Below are positions 43,179-51,664 of a DNA stretch of 64,000 bases, in pieces. The notes under the pieces are model-generated. The model made no database searches, was not told the DNA's origin, and worked only from the letters and a program-made list of their open reading frames with translations. The position numbers were made by a program, and so were the translations under genes. Positions within the stretch are counted from its first letter, which is position 1. Each line of letters starts with the position of its first letter. Source of the stretch: Ningiella ruwaisensis (GTDB lineage: Bacteria; Pseudomonadota; Gammaproteobacteria; Enterobacterales; Alteromonadaceae); assembly GCF_004798935.1 (NCBI RefSeq), contig NZ_RAHT01000003.1:558001-622000 (forward strand), read 5' to 3'.

Positions 43179-44030
43179 TCAGCTCTTATCAACAAATCTT
43201 ACTATATAAGGCTCTAAGGCCTCTGCCCAAATTTTATATTGTGGCGATTCAGGATGAAGAAAATCATTCATAACATCTTTTGATAACATGCCGCTCTCAT
43301 CCACAAAAAGATGATTAATATTAAGCCAAAACACCTGACGATTATCTGCGAACGAGCGAATTTGTGCGTTCACCGCTTCATTGAGTTTTCTAAGCTCATC
43401 TTCTGGCGATTCAGCCCGCGGAAAAATTGCGAGCAACAGGATTTTACTGTCTGGCAGACGCGTCTTTAGTTCGTGTAGAATAGTCTTAACACCAAGGGCG
43501 GTTTCGGCCGCTGCATCCTGTCGATGCCCGGTGTTATTTGTTCCTATCATCAGTACAACTAGCTTTGGCGAGATGCCATCGACCGCACCATTTTGCAATC
43601 GCCACAGTAGGTGTTCTGTTCTGTCTCCCCCAAAACCCAGATTAAGCGCCTTGCGATGCTTGTAAAAATCCTGCCAAAAAGCCTTACCTTTCGATTCCCA
43701 ATTATGTGTGATTGAGTCACCTAAAAAGACCAAGTCGATATCTTGCTCTCTGTCTTTCACTTCTTGCAATTTTTGTTTGTGACGGTCTAACCACCAGTCT
43801 ACGGCCCACTCTGCAGTATGGACTGAAGGTCTTATCGACAAGGGAGTTTCGCTGTTTATGCTATTTAAGCTACTAGCGCTTTCTGCGCTATTTGAATTTG
43901 CGCTCTGTTCTTTTTCTTCTGTATCGCTTGTCTGATTCACTGCGCTAATCACCGGATTCGAAATAATAGTGGCCATCCCCAAATGAACGGTCATAAAAAA
44001 AAGGACCAAATACTTAAATCGTTTCATCAT
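43179..44030 (-). CDS. SGNH/GDSL-type hydrolase (exported)
   Basis: A 283-residue esterase-fold protein resembling the PAF-acetylhydrolase beta/gamma subunit subgroup. N-terminal signal segment about 1-26. The SGNH blocks are present: block I DLVFLGDSITHNWESKG (nucleophile Ser), block II LGFGGDRTEHLLW (Gly), block III VVLMIGTNNTGH (Asn), block V DFLHPESPQYKIW (Asp and His). Such enzymes remove acyl or acetyl groups from lipids or polysaccharides; substrate unknown. A Ser/Asn/Glu-rich linker (about 30-65) follows the signal. It lies on the opposite strand to nusG, within the interval that splits the ribosomal operon. Confidence 0.9.
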   Translation of the reverse strand: MMKRFKYLVLFFMTVHLGMATIISNPVISAVNQTSDTEEKEQSANSNSAESASSLNSINSETPLSIRPSVHTAEWAVDWWLDRHKQKLQEVKDREQDIDLVFLGDSITHNWESKGKAFWQDFYKHRKALNLGFGGDRTEHLLWRLQNGAVDGISPKLVVLMIGTNNTGHRQDAAAETALGVKTILHELKTRLPDSKILLLAIFPRAESPEDELRKLNEAVNAQIRSFADNRQVFWLNINHLFVDESGMLSKDVMNDFLHPESPQYKIWAEALEPYIVRFVDKS

Positions 44031-44244
44031 ATGCCTTACCTGCTTGTTTTATCACGGTAATACTTCTTGTTCCGAGATAATAATCGAGACGACAAAATTT
44101 TAGTAGAAGCCGCACAAGATTCTTTCTCGCTTTGCGCTAACATGGTCAAAAATTAAACTATTTTAATCTTCAATCCGAAAAGCCTGTCGGCTGTGTATTC
44201 ATCAGCGACACTTGTCAAATAATAACATCGAGGGATGAAACATC

Positions 44245-44775
44245 ATGAAAGCATTATTGTTAAAAGCCAGTGGTATCTTTATGGCGGCTGCATTAAGTTT
44301 TTCAGCATTAGCAGATCACCATAAGGACAAAATGGATGAGATGAAGGATAAGACGCAAGAAAAAATGGACATTGTTGATGTTGCTGCGTCGAATGAGAAT
44401 TTTACAACCTTGGTTGCTGCTTTGAAGGCCGCAGGTTTGGTTGATGCACTCAAAGCAGAGGGGCCCTTAACGGTATTCGCTCCTACTGACGAAGCGTTTG
44501 CAAAGCTACCGCCAGGCACTGTGGAAGATTTGCTCAAGCCTGAAAACAAAGAAAAGTTGATTGAAGTGTTGACCTATCATGTCGTACCCGGGAAAGTCAC
44601 CGCATCTGATGTAGTGATGGTCGATTCGGCTAATTCATTGCAAGGTCAGGCTATAACCGTAACTGTAGATGGTGAAACAGTAAAAGTAGACGATGCGACT
44701 GTTACCGCGACAGATATTGGCGCAAGTAACGGCGTAATTCACGTTATCGACCAAGTGATTTTGCCAAAGAGTTAA
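44245..44775 (+). CDS. Secreted fasciclin (FAS1) domain protein
   Basis: A 176-residue protein with a signal peptide (cleavage after SALA), then a His/Lys/Glu/Asp-rich stretch ([19 protein letters not shown]), and one FAS1 domain (about 45-175). Signatures: [54 protein letters not shown], and the closing [19 protein letters not shown]1 domains mediate adhesion or surface interactions. It stands alone with a clear terminator. The 214-bp gap upstream has no obvious additional gene. Confidence 0.93.
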   Translation: MKALLLKASGIFMAAALSFSALADHHKDKMDEMKDKTQEKMDIVDVAASNENFTTLVAALKAAGLVDALKAEGPLTVFAPTDEAFAKLPPGTVEDLLKPENKEKLIEVLTYHVVPGKVTASDVVMVDSANSLQGQAITVTVDGETVKVDDATVTATDIGASNGVIHVIDQVILPKS

Positions 44776-44802
44776 TCATTAACTCATTACTGTACAAGCG
44801 AT

Positions 44803-44833
44803 AAAAAAGTGTGCAATTTGCACACTTTTTTAT
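44803..44833 (+). terminator. Rho-independent terminator of the fasciclin gene
   Basis: AAAAAGTGTGCAA and TTGCACACTTTTT arms form an almost loopless symmetric hairpin with an A run before and T run after, so it may work in both directions. Confidence 0.85.
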
Positions 44834-44891
44834 GTTTGACACTGCTCACGTTTCTAAAAAGATGCGCTATGTTGAGCTTCGATTCTTTCAT

Positions 44892-46484
44892 TCATGAACT
44901 TTTCGATCCTTCGATAACAAATCGATTTCTGCCTTGTTGCTTTATTGTGTACATCAACTCGTCGGCCTGATTTATTAAATTATCAATCGACAAACTTTCA
45001 TCTGATTGATGCTGTTGAGGCGAATAAGTAATGATGCCGATACTCGCCCCGATTACTACTTTTGTATTGTCGTCTATCCTGATATCGTTTTGTATATCTT
45101 CAAGCACGTGTTTTGCAATTAAGTCCAAGGCCTCATTGTTAATGACTTTGATGCCGAGTAAAAATTCATCGCCACCCCAGCGCACAAAAACAGCGTCTTC
45201 AGACTGCAGCCGGGTTTGTAATCTCGCACTTATAACACGAAGTACGACATCACCTGCATCGTGTCCGTAGGTGTCATTCACTGGCTTGAACTTATCAAGA
45301 TCTATCATCATCAGTGCGAAACAGCAGTGCTTGTCAATTGACTGTGCGCACAGCTGAGTCAAGGATGCTTGACCAGAGCGCCGATTCATTAATCCTGTAA
45401 GTGAATCATGGTCTGCTTCATATCGTGCTTTCAGTTCTTGTTTTCTTCGTTCGGTAATATCATAAATTATCACTTCAATAAGGTGATCAGAATCTTGTCT
45501 ATCGGTTTCTCTGCTATCCAGTATTTTGGAAAAAAGACAGTGCACATAACGTTTACTTCCATTGATGTGCAATGAAAAGTCTTCTTCTAACTGAGTTAAA
45601 TGTTCGTCAGTATCAAGGGTGTTGAGTAGCGATAGCACATCCGCTTTAGAATCAAAAAAATCAATGAAATTCGTAGCTGAACCGTCGTTTTCAAACACTT
45701 CGTAAAAGGCTGGATTCGCAATATTTATCTCGCCGGAGTGAGTCAGTAGCGCTATTCCCGCCGTTGCTTTTTCAAATAGAAGCCGAAAGCGTTTTTGTAA
45801 TTCTTCGGTGGTTTCTCTTAGCTGTTTTTCTGATAAAAACTGATCTTGTAAAGCTTCGATGAGTTTGTTTGTGGTGCGAATCAGTTTACCAATCTCATCT
45901 CGTTTATAATATCGAAGGTCAAGAGCCTGCATTTTGTCTGGATGTTGCGTATCAATGCTGTTAAATGAGTTACTGAGCAGACGTAAAGGGCGAGTCAACT
46001 TCAGGCTTACGAACAAACCTACAATAATCGCTATTAAAAGACTCAATCCAATTAGCGTAAATGCTGTTTGGTAGGCGCTAACTGACGCTTGTTGTTCGAT
46101 AAAGTCAAGATCTGGCTCGACGCGGAGCATACCAATCTTCTCGGTCTCATCAAATGGATTGAATAGCACCACATCAATTGCATTGCTGGTAAACCTGGAC
46201 CTGCCCGCCAAGCTTATCTGCTCTGTTTGAGAATACACTGTCGCCCTTGCGACTAAATCGTTTGCTGCCAGACCTTGAGCAATCTCCTTTGCTAATTCGA
46301 CATCAGATAAATACGCTGCAATTGATGCAGTACCCGCATCGTTTTGCGCCATTTGCATAACAAGTTGCTCGCCCTGATGCTGCGCCTGCTTAATTTGAAA
46401 ATGGTAATTGATGCTTGCCACCAGAGCAGAGAGTGCTATGGCAATCAGTCCAATTACGATGGATATTCTAAAGGATAATGACAT
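44892..46484 (-). CDS. Membrane diguanylate cyclase (HAMP-PAS-GGDEF)
   Basis: A 530-residue c-di-GMP-synthesising receptor. Two membrane helices (about 8-28 and 143-163) enclose a ~110-residue periplasmic sensor. HAMP follows (RPLRLLSNSFNS...), then a coiled linker, a PAS domain (about 230-340, FEKATAGIALLTHSGEINIA) and GGDEF (about 360-525). The active-site motif GGDEF (RWGGDEFLLG) is intact. The inhibitory I-site position, RxxD five residues before it, reads QSED, so product inhibition is unlikely. It is the last gene of a three-gene unit with the porin and the PstS-like protein (17-bp gap), which suggests the periplasmic sensor responds to a ligand handled by those proteins. Confidence 0.93.
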   Translation of the reverse strand: MSLSFRISIVIGLIAIALSALVASINYHFQIKQAQHQGEQLVMQMAQNDAGTASIAAYLSDVELAKEIAQGLAANDLVARATVYSQTEQISLAGRSRFTSNAIDVVLFNPFDETEKIGMLRVEPDLDFIEQQASVSAYQTAFTLIGLSLLIAIIVGLFVSLKLTRPLRLLSNSFNSIDTQHPDKMQALDLRYYKRDEIGKLIRTTNKLIEALQDQFLSEKQLRETTEELQKRFRLLFEKATAGIALLTHSGEINIANPAFYEVFENDGSATNFIDFFDSKADVLSLLNTLDTDEHLTQLEEDFSLHINGSKRYVHCLFSKILDSRETDRQDSDHLIEVIIYDITERRKQELKARYEADHDSLTGLMNRRSGQASLTQLCAQSIDKHCCFALMMIDLDKFKPVNDTYGHDAGDVVLRVISARLQTRLQSEDAVFVRWGGDEFLLGIKVINNEALDLIAKHVLEDIQNDIRIDDNTKVVIGASIGIITYSPQQHQSDESLSIDNLINQADELMYTIKQQGRNRFVIEGSKSS

Positions 46485-46501
46485 ATAAAAATTACCTCAA
46501 A

Positions 46502-47782
46502 CTAAAAGGTAGTCGTTATGCCAAAACTTGCTACATTAAATGACGTTTTCTCATCAGGTGCGCCGAGTCCTTTCTCGATTGAAAAAAGTCCACTGCCGTT
46601 TTCGCCTATTTTAAAATGGTCTATCTGGGCTTTAAAAGCCCAATCAGCATTGAAATCCCAACGAAAACCAACGCTAAGTGAACGCTGATCAATAGATGCA
46701 TCTTTTGATGCTTCATTGGCAGGTTCAATCGATAAAGCTACAAACGCGCCCAAATCTCGAGGCAAAGACGCTATCAAACTCTGCGTATTAACAATTTCAG
46801 GATCTGAATCTCTGTTGTGTGCAGCGAGCGTAACGAAAGGAGTGAACATACCTAAATTATATGCCGCTGATATATATCCAAATTGAGACGCACTGGAGAG
46901 CGCCCAGTCGCTGTCATAATCACCGTATTCGGCAGTAAATTCCAGCTCATCAAGATAGTACTTGCCACTAATCGAATAATAGCTTACGCGCTCACCTTCA
47001 GGAATGATGGCTCGTGCAACTTGAACAAAAACAGGCCGGACTATTTCAGGTGCGGTGAATGGCGCTAGCCGCACTTCGTCGCTACCAGCAAATCGAATAT
47101 CGTTCAATCGTGCGTTGATATACGCACCCTGAATGCGCCAATCGTTCGATTGAAGTTCAAGGTTTAATACGTACAAGTCCTCATATTTTGCTCTGAATGG
47201 ACCATCATCTGAGTCGTTATTCAGTTCGCTTAAACCGTATGCAGCACTTATCTTGGCAGCGCCAAAGTCTAGAGGATAGGTGTAACTCAACTGAGCGCCA
47301 TCCATATTACCCAAAGAACCAACGGTTGAGTACATTTCCAATGGGGGCCTGACCCAATACGTGGCTTGACTCACATAGCGAAAATCGGTGTATAAATAGC
47401 TATTTGTACTAAAGCGTCCCGCCCTGATATCTACATTTCGACTCAACTGATAGCGCAAAAAGGCAAGTTCTAAATAATTTGAAAAATTGTTGTTAGATCT
47501 ATCTTGAATGACAAATTGAACAACGGCATCAAAATTGGTGCTCAGGGATGTGTTAAGTTGCAAACCTAACAATGTGTCGGGAGCTAGTGAAAATCCGTCG
47601 CGGCCAGCGTTTAGCAACTGGGTTCTAAATCCATAGGTTTCACCTTCTGCATAGGTCACACCGATATTGGCAAAGCCGCTGAACTTAAATTCCAGGTCAT
47701 CGCTGGCGCTTACAACAGTTGCAGAGCATACGATTAATATAAAGAGACTCAAACGAGTGCTATTTATTAAGCTGATAAACAA
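46502..47782 (-). CDS. Outer-membrane porin-like beta-barrel protein
   Basis: A 426-residue outer-membrane protein with a signal peptide (about 1-26, cleavage at VSA-S). The body is a succession of ~10-residue amphipathic strands (FANIGVTYAEGE, VDIRAGRFSTNSYLY, WRIQGAYINARLN), ending with the BAM-type terminal aromatic in SFGITTTF. It belongs to a porin-like group often encoded with a small PstS-like binding protein and a signalling protein. Its start overlaps the binding protein gene by 23 bp. Substrate unknown. Confidence 0.8.
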   Translation of the reverse strand: MFISLINSTRLSLFILIVCSATVVSASDDLEFKFSGFANIGVTYAEGETYGFRTQLLNAGRDGFSLAPDTLLGLQLNTSLSTNFDAVVQFVIQDRSNNNFSNYLELAFLRYQLSRNVDIRAGRFSTNSYLYTDFRYVSQATYWVRPPLEMYSTVGSLGNMDGAQLSYTYPLDFGAAKISAAYGLSELNNDSDDGPFRAKYEDLYVLNLELQSNDWRIQGAYINARLNDIRFAGSDEVRLAPFTAPEIVRPVFVQVARAIIPEGERVSYYSISGKYYLDELEFTAEYGDYDSDWALSSASQFGYISAAYNLGMFTPFVTLAAHNRDSDPEIVNTQSLIASLPRDLGAFVALSIEPANEASKDASIDQRSLSVGFRWDFNADWAFKAQIDHFKIGENGSGLFSIEKGLGAPDEKTSFNVASFGITTTF

Positions 47783-48284
47783 TTTTCATCTCCGGTGTAA
47801 CATCTGACTGCGGAATATATGCAATCGCGTTTGCAGATTCATTTAATAGCGCTTTAACTTCGTTTGGTGAATTAGCTTGCAATGGGGGGCTGGCACGACC
47901 AGAAAATAAGAGTCGAGACCAGTAAGCCTTTACTTTGCGCTCAGATTTGCCAACGAGCTGTTCGTAAAAAACTCGCTTTTCGGCACTCCCCTCGCTCAGG
48001 TCGATGGGTTCGGCCTTATCGCCATTTGGAAAGGTATTAAATCTTCCCATATAGATGTCGATGACGTCCTTTTTGGAAAGTGACGATGTACTGTTATTCG
48101 TGCTAACAACAACAACTAAATTGTCACTTGTGCCATCTTCAGAAACATAGGCATTCACATTGAATGACAGCAATAGGGGCACGGTTGTCAGCAACGGTAT
48201 GGAAAAAATAGATAAAGCAGAACGACGCAAGTGCAATGCAATGCGTTTAACTGTTCTAAAAACTTTATCGAAAGGGTAGATCAT
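47760..48284 (-). CDS. PstS-like periplasmic substrate-binding protein (small type)
   Basis: A 174-residue exported protein. The signal region is about 15-46 and the mature part matches the short phosphate ABC transporter substrate-binding family: VVVVSTNNSTSSLSKKDVID, IYMGRFNTFPNGDKAEPIDL, KRVFYEQLVGKSERKVKAYW, NANAIAYIPQSDVTPEM-type ending. Only about half of a two-lobe binding protein is present, which is normal for this group. No Pst permease or ATPase genes are nearby, so a sensory role, passing ligand state to the diguanylate cyclase, is more likely than transport. It is the first gene of the unit. No Pho box is recognisable upstream. Confidence 0.85.
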   Translation of the reverse strand: MIYPFDKVFRTVKRIALHLRRSALSIFSIPLLTTVPLLLSFNVNAYVSEDGTSDNLVVVVSTNNSTSSLSKKDVIDIYMGRFNTFPNGDKAEPIDLSEGSAEKRVFYEQLVGKSERKVKAYWSRLLFSGRASPPLQANSPNEVKALLNESANAIAYIPQSDVTPEMKIVYQLNK

Positions 48285-48483
48285 CGGTGATTCAAATTTC
48301 TCTTGTTCTGACTTTTATCTATTTATTCAACAAATATCGAGTCTAAATGTGTAATTAAGGCTTTCGCGCATTCAACCAAACTATTCTCAACAGACTTAAC
48401 TGAAGCACTAAACCGTCAATTAATTGGCTGTGATATGCGAATTTATAGCGCTTTATCTTATATGGCTTTTATACAAGACTGTT

Positions 48484-48532
48484 TAAGCATATCTATACAT
48501 ACTAGGTATTTTTTAAGCATATGTAAGCATAT
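48484..48532. repeat. Three TAAGCATAT repeats in the gap before the PstS-like gene
   Basis: TAAGCATAT at 48484-48492, 48514-48522 and 48524-48532. Start-to-start distances are 30 and 10 bp, i.e. helically phased. It lies about 200 bp upstream of the PstS-like gene (minus strand). A binding-site array is possible. Elsewhere in 48285-48880 I see AT-rich DNA with no gene; a 68-codon hydrophobic frame (48458-48664, minus) is not credible. Confidence 0.35.
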
Positions 48533-48884
48533 TTTGTGCCATAAAATAAAGTAAAGACATTTTAAAGGAATTGTGCTGTATACAAGGCAAAGGAGCGCAT
48601 TACCGATGATCGTGGCACAAAATATTATTGCCAGTAAAAAAGCGCTTTGGCTAATAAACAGCACGAGATAAGTAAACCTTTGCTAATTTGACCAGCTACA
48701 GGAACTTGCAAATATTTCTATATGAATATTATAGTGCTTTTCACGCTCACTATCTGTATGATTTGCGTACAGAAAGTTTTAAGTTTTCATACCTTTGTAT
48801 ATTTTTAAAAGCAGACATCTTATTCGCTCGTTTTTGAAATCAACAAAAATAACGCAAAAATGTTAGTTTATGAGCAATTAATCC

Positions 48885-48913
48885 TTGCTTCTATCTATTA
48901 AAAAACCTATACT
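48885..48913 (+). promoter_or_regulatory. Near-consensus promoter of the rplK operon
   Basis: TTGCTT (48885-48890), 17-bp spacer, TATACT (48908-48913), followed by a G+C-rich discriminator (TTGCGCCC). The ~85-nt leader to rplK probably includes the L1 regulatory target (GGGAGCCGGCGAAG stretch at about 48934), as in E. coli; that part is inferred. Confidence 0.7.
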
Positions 48914-49005
48914 TTGCGCCCTTTTTTATGGATGGGGAGCCGGCGAAGTAGATATTCTCTATATCTATTAGGCGTTTAACCCACAAATTAGAGAGCATAA
49001 ATATC

Positions 49006-49434
49006 ATGGCAAAGAAAGTCTCTGGCTTAATCAAGCTACAAGTCGGTGCGGGTGCCGCAAACCCGTCTCCACCAGTTGGTCCAGCGTTAGGTCAACACGG
49101 TGTTAACATCATGGAATTCTGTAAAGCGTTCAATGCCAAAACAGAATCTTTAGAGAAAGGCGCTCCTGTACCTGTTGTAATTACAGTGTACGAAGATCGC
49201 TCATTTACCTTTGAAACAAAAACGCCTCCAGCTTCTTATTTGCTTAAGAAAGCAGCAGGAATAAAAAGTGGTTCTGGCCGTCCTAATACCGAGAAGGTAG
49301 GCACGGTGACTCGCGCTCAGTTAGAAGAAATCGCGAAAACAAAAGAACCAGATTTAACTGCGGCCAGCTTAGATGCGGCAGTAAATACCATCGCGGGTTC
49401 TGCTCGTAGCATGGGCTTAAAGGTAGAGGGCTAA
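49006..49434 (+). CDS. rplK: 50S ribosomal protein L11
   Basis: 142 residues, standard length. The N-terminal motif [20 protein letters not shown] and the C-terminal rRNA-binding domain are intact ([33 protein letters not shown]). L11 forms the GTPase-associated centre with the 23S rRNA and is required for RelA activation. First gene of the rplKA pair, four bases before rplA. Confidence 0.98.
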   Translation: MAKKVSGLIKLQVGAGAANPSPPVGPALGQHGVNIMEFCKAFNAKTESLEKGAPVPVVITVYEDRSFTFETKTPPASYLLKKAAGIKSGSGRPNTEKVGTVTRAQLEEIAKTKEPDLTAASLDAAVNTIAGSARSMGLKVEG

Positions 49435-49438
49435 TAGA

Positions 49439-50140
49439 ATGGCTAAATTAAGCAAGCGCATGCGCGCAATCGCAGAAAAAGTAGACTCAACTAAAGAGTA
49501 TTCAATTAGCGAAGCGGTGGCATTATTAAAAGAATTTTCAAAAGTTAAATTCCCTGAAAGCATTGACGTTGCGGTTAATCTTGGAATTGACGCACGTAAA
49601 TCTGACCAGAACGTTCGTGGTGCAACTGTATTACCTAACGGAACGGGTAAAGATGTGCGTGTTGCTGTATTTACTCAAGGTGCAAACGCAGAAGCTGCAA
49701 AAGAAGCCGGTGCTGACATTGTTGGTATGGACGACCTTGCAGAGCAGGTTAAAAAAGGCGAAATGAACTTTGACGTAGTGGTTGCCAGCCCGGACGCAAT
49801 GCGTGTTGTTGGTCAACTTGGTCAAATCTTGGGTCCTCGTGGTTTGATGCCAAACCCTAAAACCGGTACGGTTACTCCAGACGTTGCAACAGCGGTTAAG
49901 AATGCTAAAGCAGGTCAGGTCAGATACCGTAACGACAAAAACGGTATTATTCACGCAAGTATTGGTAAAATAGCGTTTGAAGAACAGCAAATTAAAGAAA
50001 ACCTGGAAGCTTTATTAGAAGCGCTTAGAAAAGCCAAGCCTTCTTCAGCTAAGGGCACATATATCAAAAAAGTAAGCTTAAGCACCACTATGGGTGCGGG
50101 CGTGACGCTTGATCAAGGTTCTCTTGGTTCACAAGCTTAA
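49439..50140 (+). CDS. rplA: 50S ribosomal protein L1
   Basis: 233 residues of standard length. Conserved [20 protein letters not shown] start and [15 protein letters not shown] signature. L1 forms the stalk at the E site and in many bacteria represses translation of its own rplK-rplA message. No terminator follows; transcription probably continues into the L10 leader. Confidence 0.98.
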   Translation: MAKLSKRMRAIAEKVDSTKEYSISEAVALLKEFSKVKFPESIDVAVNLGIDARKSDQNVRGATVLPNGTGKDVRVAVFTQGANAEAAKEAGADIVGMDDLAEQVKKGEMNFDVVVASPDAMRVVGQLGQILGPRGLMPNPKTGTVTPDVATAVKNAKAGQVRYRNDKNGIIHASIGKIAFEEQQIKENLEALLEALRKAKPSSAKGTYIKKVSLSTTMGAGVTLDQGSLGSQA

Positions 50141-50159
50141 GCTTATTACTCTTTAAGGT

Positions 50160-50430
50160 TATGGGTTGGAGCCATGCAAAATACGAAAGTATTCGCAGCG
50201 GCTCCCGTCCAAGACCGCAGGTGTTAGTCAGCAGGAGAGGTAAGAGAACTCCCGCATTCAATGACCGACTTAATTAATTGCCTGCGCAGACGGTGGTATG
50301 ACTCAGACTCTCTGGGAATGTACACCGTAGAGCGGTATCGACAAGCTTATTTGAGTACGTTGATATCAATCTGTAAACCCTGATGAGGCGCAACCCACAT
50401 GGTGTGGCTAGCAAATTATCAGATTTTAAG
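50160..50430 (+). ncRNA. L10 leader (autoregulatory mRNA structure before rplJ)
   Basis: The ~300-nt gap between rplA and rplJ is too long for an ordinary linker and lies exactly where the L10(L12)4 autoregulatory leader occurs. It contains G+C-rich pairing segments such as CCAAGACCGCAGG and CCTGATGAGGCGCAACCC. When L10/L12 is in excess it binds here and represses rplJL. The fold was inferred from position and general composition rather than from a covariance search. Confidence 0.65.
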
Positions 50431-50441
50431 AGGTGAAAGCA

Positions 50442-50960
50442 GTGGCATTAGGCTTAGCAGCTAAAAAAGAGATTGTGGCAGAGGTTTCCGATGTTGCATC
50501 TAACGCTCTATCCGTTGCCGTCGCTGAATACCGTGGTATGGAAGTAGCTGAGCTTACTGACCTTCGCGTTAAAGCTCGTGAGCAAGGTGTGTATCTACGT
50601 GTTATTCGTAACACACTTGCAAAGCGTGCATTGGCCGACAGTAAGTTTGCTGACATCGACTCGGCTTTAACCGGTCCATTAATTTATGGTTTCTCTATTG
50701 ATGCACCAGGCGGTGCGGCACGTCTTTTCAAAGACTTTGCCAAGGGAAATGATAAGTTAAAGGTAACTGCGTTATCTATTGGTAGTGGTTTACTAGGTCC
50801 AGATAAATTGGACGCAGTAGCATCATTACCTACCCGTGATGAAGCATTGGCTCGACTACTTGCTACCTTCAAAGCACCAGTTGGTAAGTTCGTTCAAACT
50901 GTTAACGAAGTACCAGCTAAATTTGCTCGTGTATTGGCGGCGATCAAAGACACCAAGTAA
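50442..50960 (+). CDS. rplJ: 50S ribosomal protein L10
   Basis: Start taken as GTG 50442, giving the usual [20 protein letters not shown]; the in-frame GTG 50433 overlaps the ribosome binding site (AAGAGG). About 172 residues. Motifs include [20 protein letters not shown] and [16 protein letters not shown]10 anchors the L7/L12 stalk and regulates its own operon through the leader just upstream. Confidence 0.96.
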   Translation: MALGLAAKKEIVAEVSDVASNALSVAVAEYRGMEVAELTDLRVKAREQGVYLRVIRNTLAKRALADSKFADIDSALTGPLIYGFSIDAPGGAARLFKDFAKGNDKLKVTALSIGSGLLGPDKLDAVASLPTRDEALARLLATFKAPVGKFVQTVNEVPAKFARVLAAIKDTK

Positions 50961-51013
50961 TTGGCGTTTTTGGAATTTTAATTTTTTAACATTATACCCA
51001 GGAGTTTAGAGAA

Positions 51014-51391
51014 ATGGCTCTAACAAAAGAAGACATATTGAACGCAATCGCTGAAATGCCAGTTATGGAACTGGTAGAGTTGATTGAAGCAGCTGAAGAG
51101 AAGTTCGGCGTATCTGCACAAGCAGCAGTTGCAGTTGCAGCTGGTCCTGCAGCAGGCGGCGAAGCAGCAGCAGAAGAGAAAACTGAGTTTGACGTAGTAC
51201 TTACTTCATTCGGTGGAAACAAAGTTGCTGTAATCAAAGCTGTACGTGGTGCAACCGGTCTTGGCTTGAAAGAAGCGAAAGAAGTGGTAGAGTCTGCACC
51301 TAAGGCAATCAAAGAAGGCGTTTCTAAAGAAGAAGCAGAAGAACTGAAGAAGCAGCTTGAAGAAGCTGGCGCTGAAGTTGAAGTTAAGTAA
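51014..51391 (+). CDS. rplL: 50S ribosomal protein L7/L12
   Basis: 125 residues. Acidic Ala-rich hinge ([20 protein letters not shown]) between the dimerising N-terminal domain and the conserved C-terminal domain ([20 protein letters not shown]). It forms the flexible stalk that recruits translation GTPases. A hairpin follows that only partly terminates in such operons. Confidence 0.98.
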   Translation: MALTKEDILNAIAEMPVMELVELIEAAEEKFGVSAQAAVAVAAGPAAGGEAAAEEKTEFDVVLTSFGGNKVAVIKAVRGATGLGLKEAKEVVESAPKAIKEGVSKEEAEELKKQLEEAGAEVEVK

Positions 51392-51429
51392 TTAATATTA
51401 ATTGCTTAATCGGCCTGTATTAAGGCTTG

Positions 51430-51459
51430 GGCAGATGGTTTTTAACCATCTGCCTTTTT
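51430..51459 (+). terminator. Hairpin/attenuator between rplL and rpoB
   Basis: GGCAGATGGTT-TTT-AACCATCTGCC followed by TTTTT. In E. coli the equivalent site lets only a fraction of polymerases continue into rpoBC. The remaining 200 bp to rpoB shows no gene. Confidence 0.8.
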
Positions 51460-51664
51460 GCGCTATATAAATTATAATTTTTACCCTTTCATTATAATCA
51501 CAATAAAAGCGCTGGAAAATTGCATAAGTTTATGATTTCCCTACAGCATTATCGGCTGTTTTGGTTTAATCTTAAGCAATGTTCCCTAAAAGGGTACTGG
51601 AAGTTTGTTACACAATTGAAGTGGTGTAGCAGGTTGGGTCTAAAATCAGTCGGCTGAGGAACCC

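Noticed and set aside
48458-48664. 68-codon hydrophobic minus-strand frame in the gap before rplK
   Set aside because: No ribosome binding site, high Cys/Leu from AT-rich DNA, no resemblance to small membrane proteins known to me.
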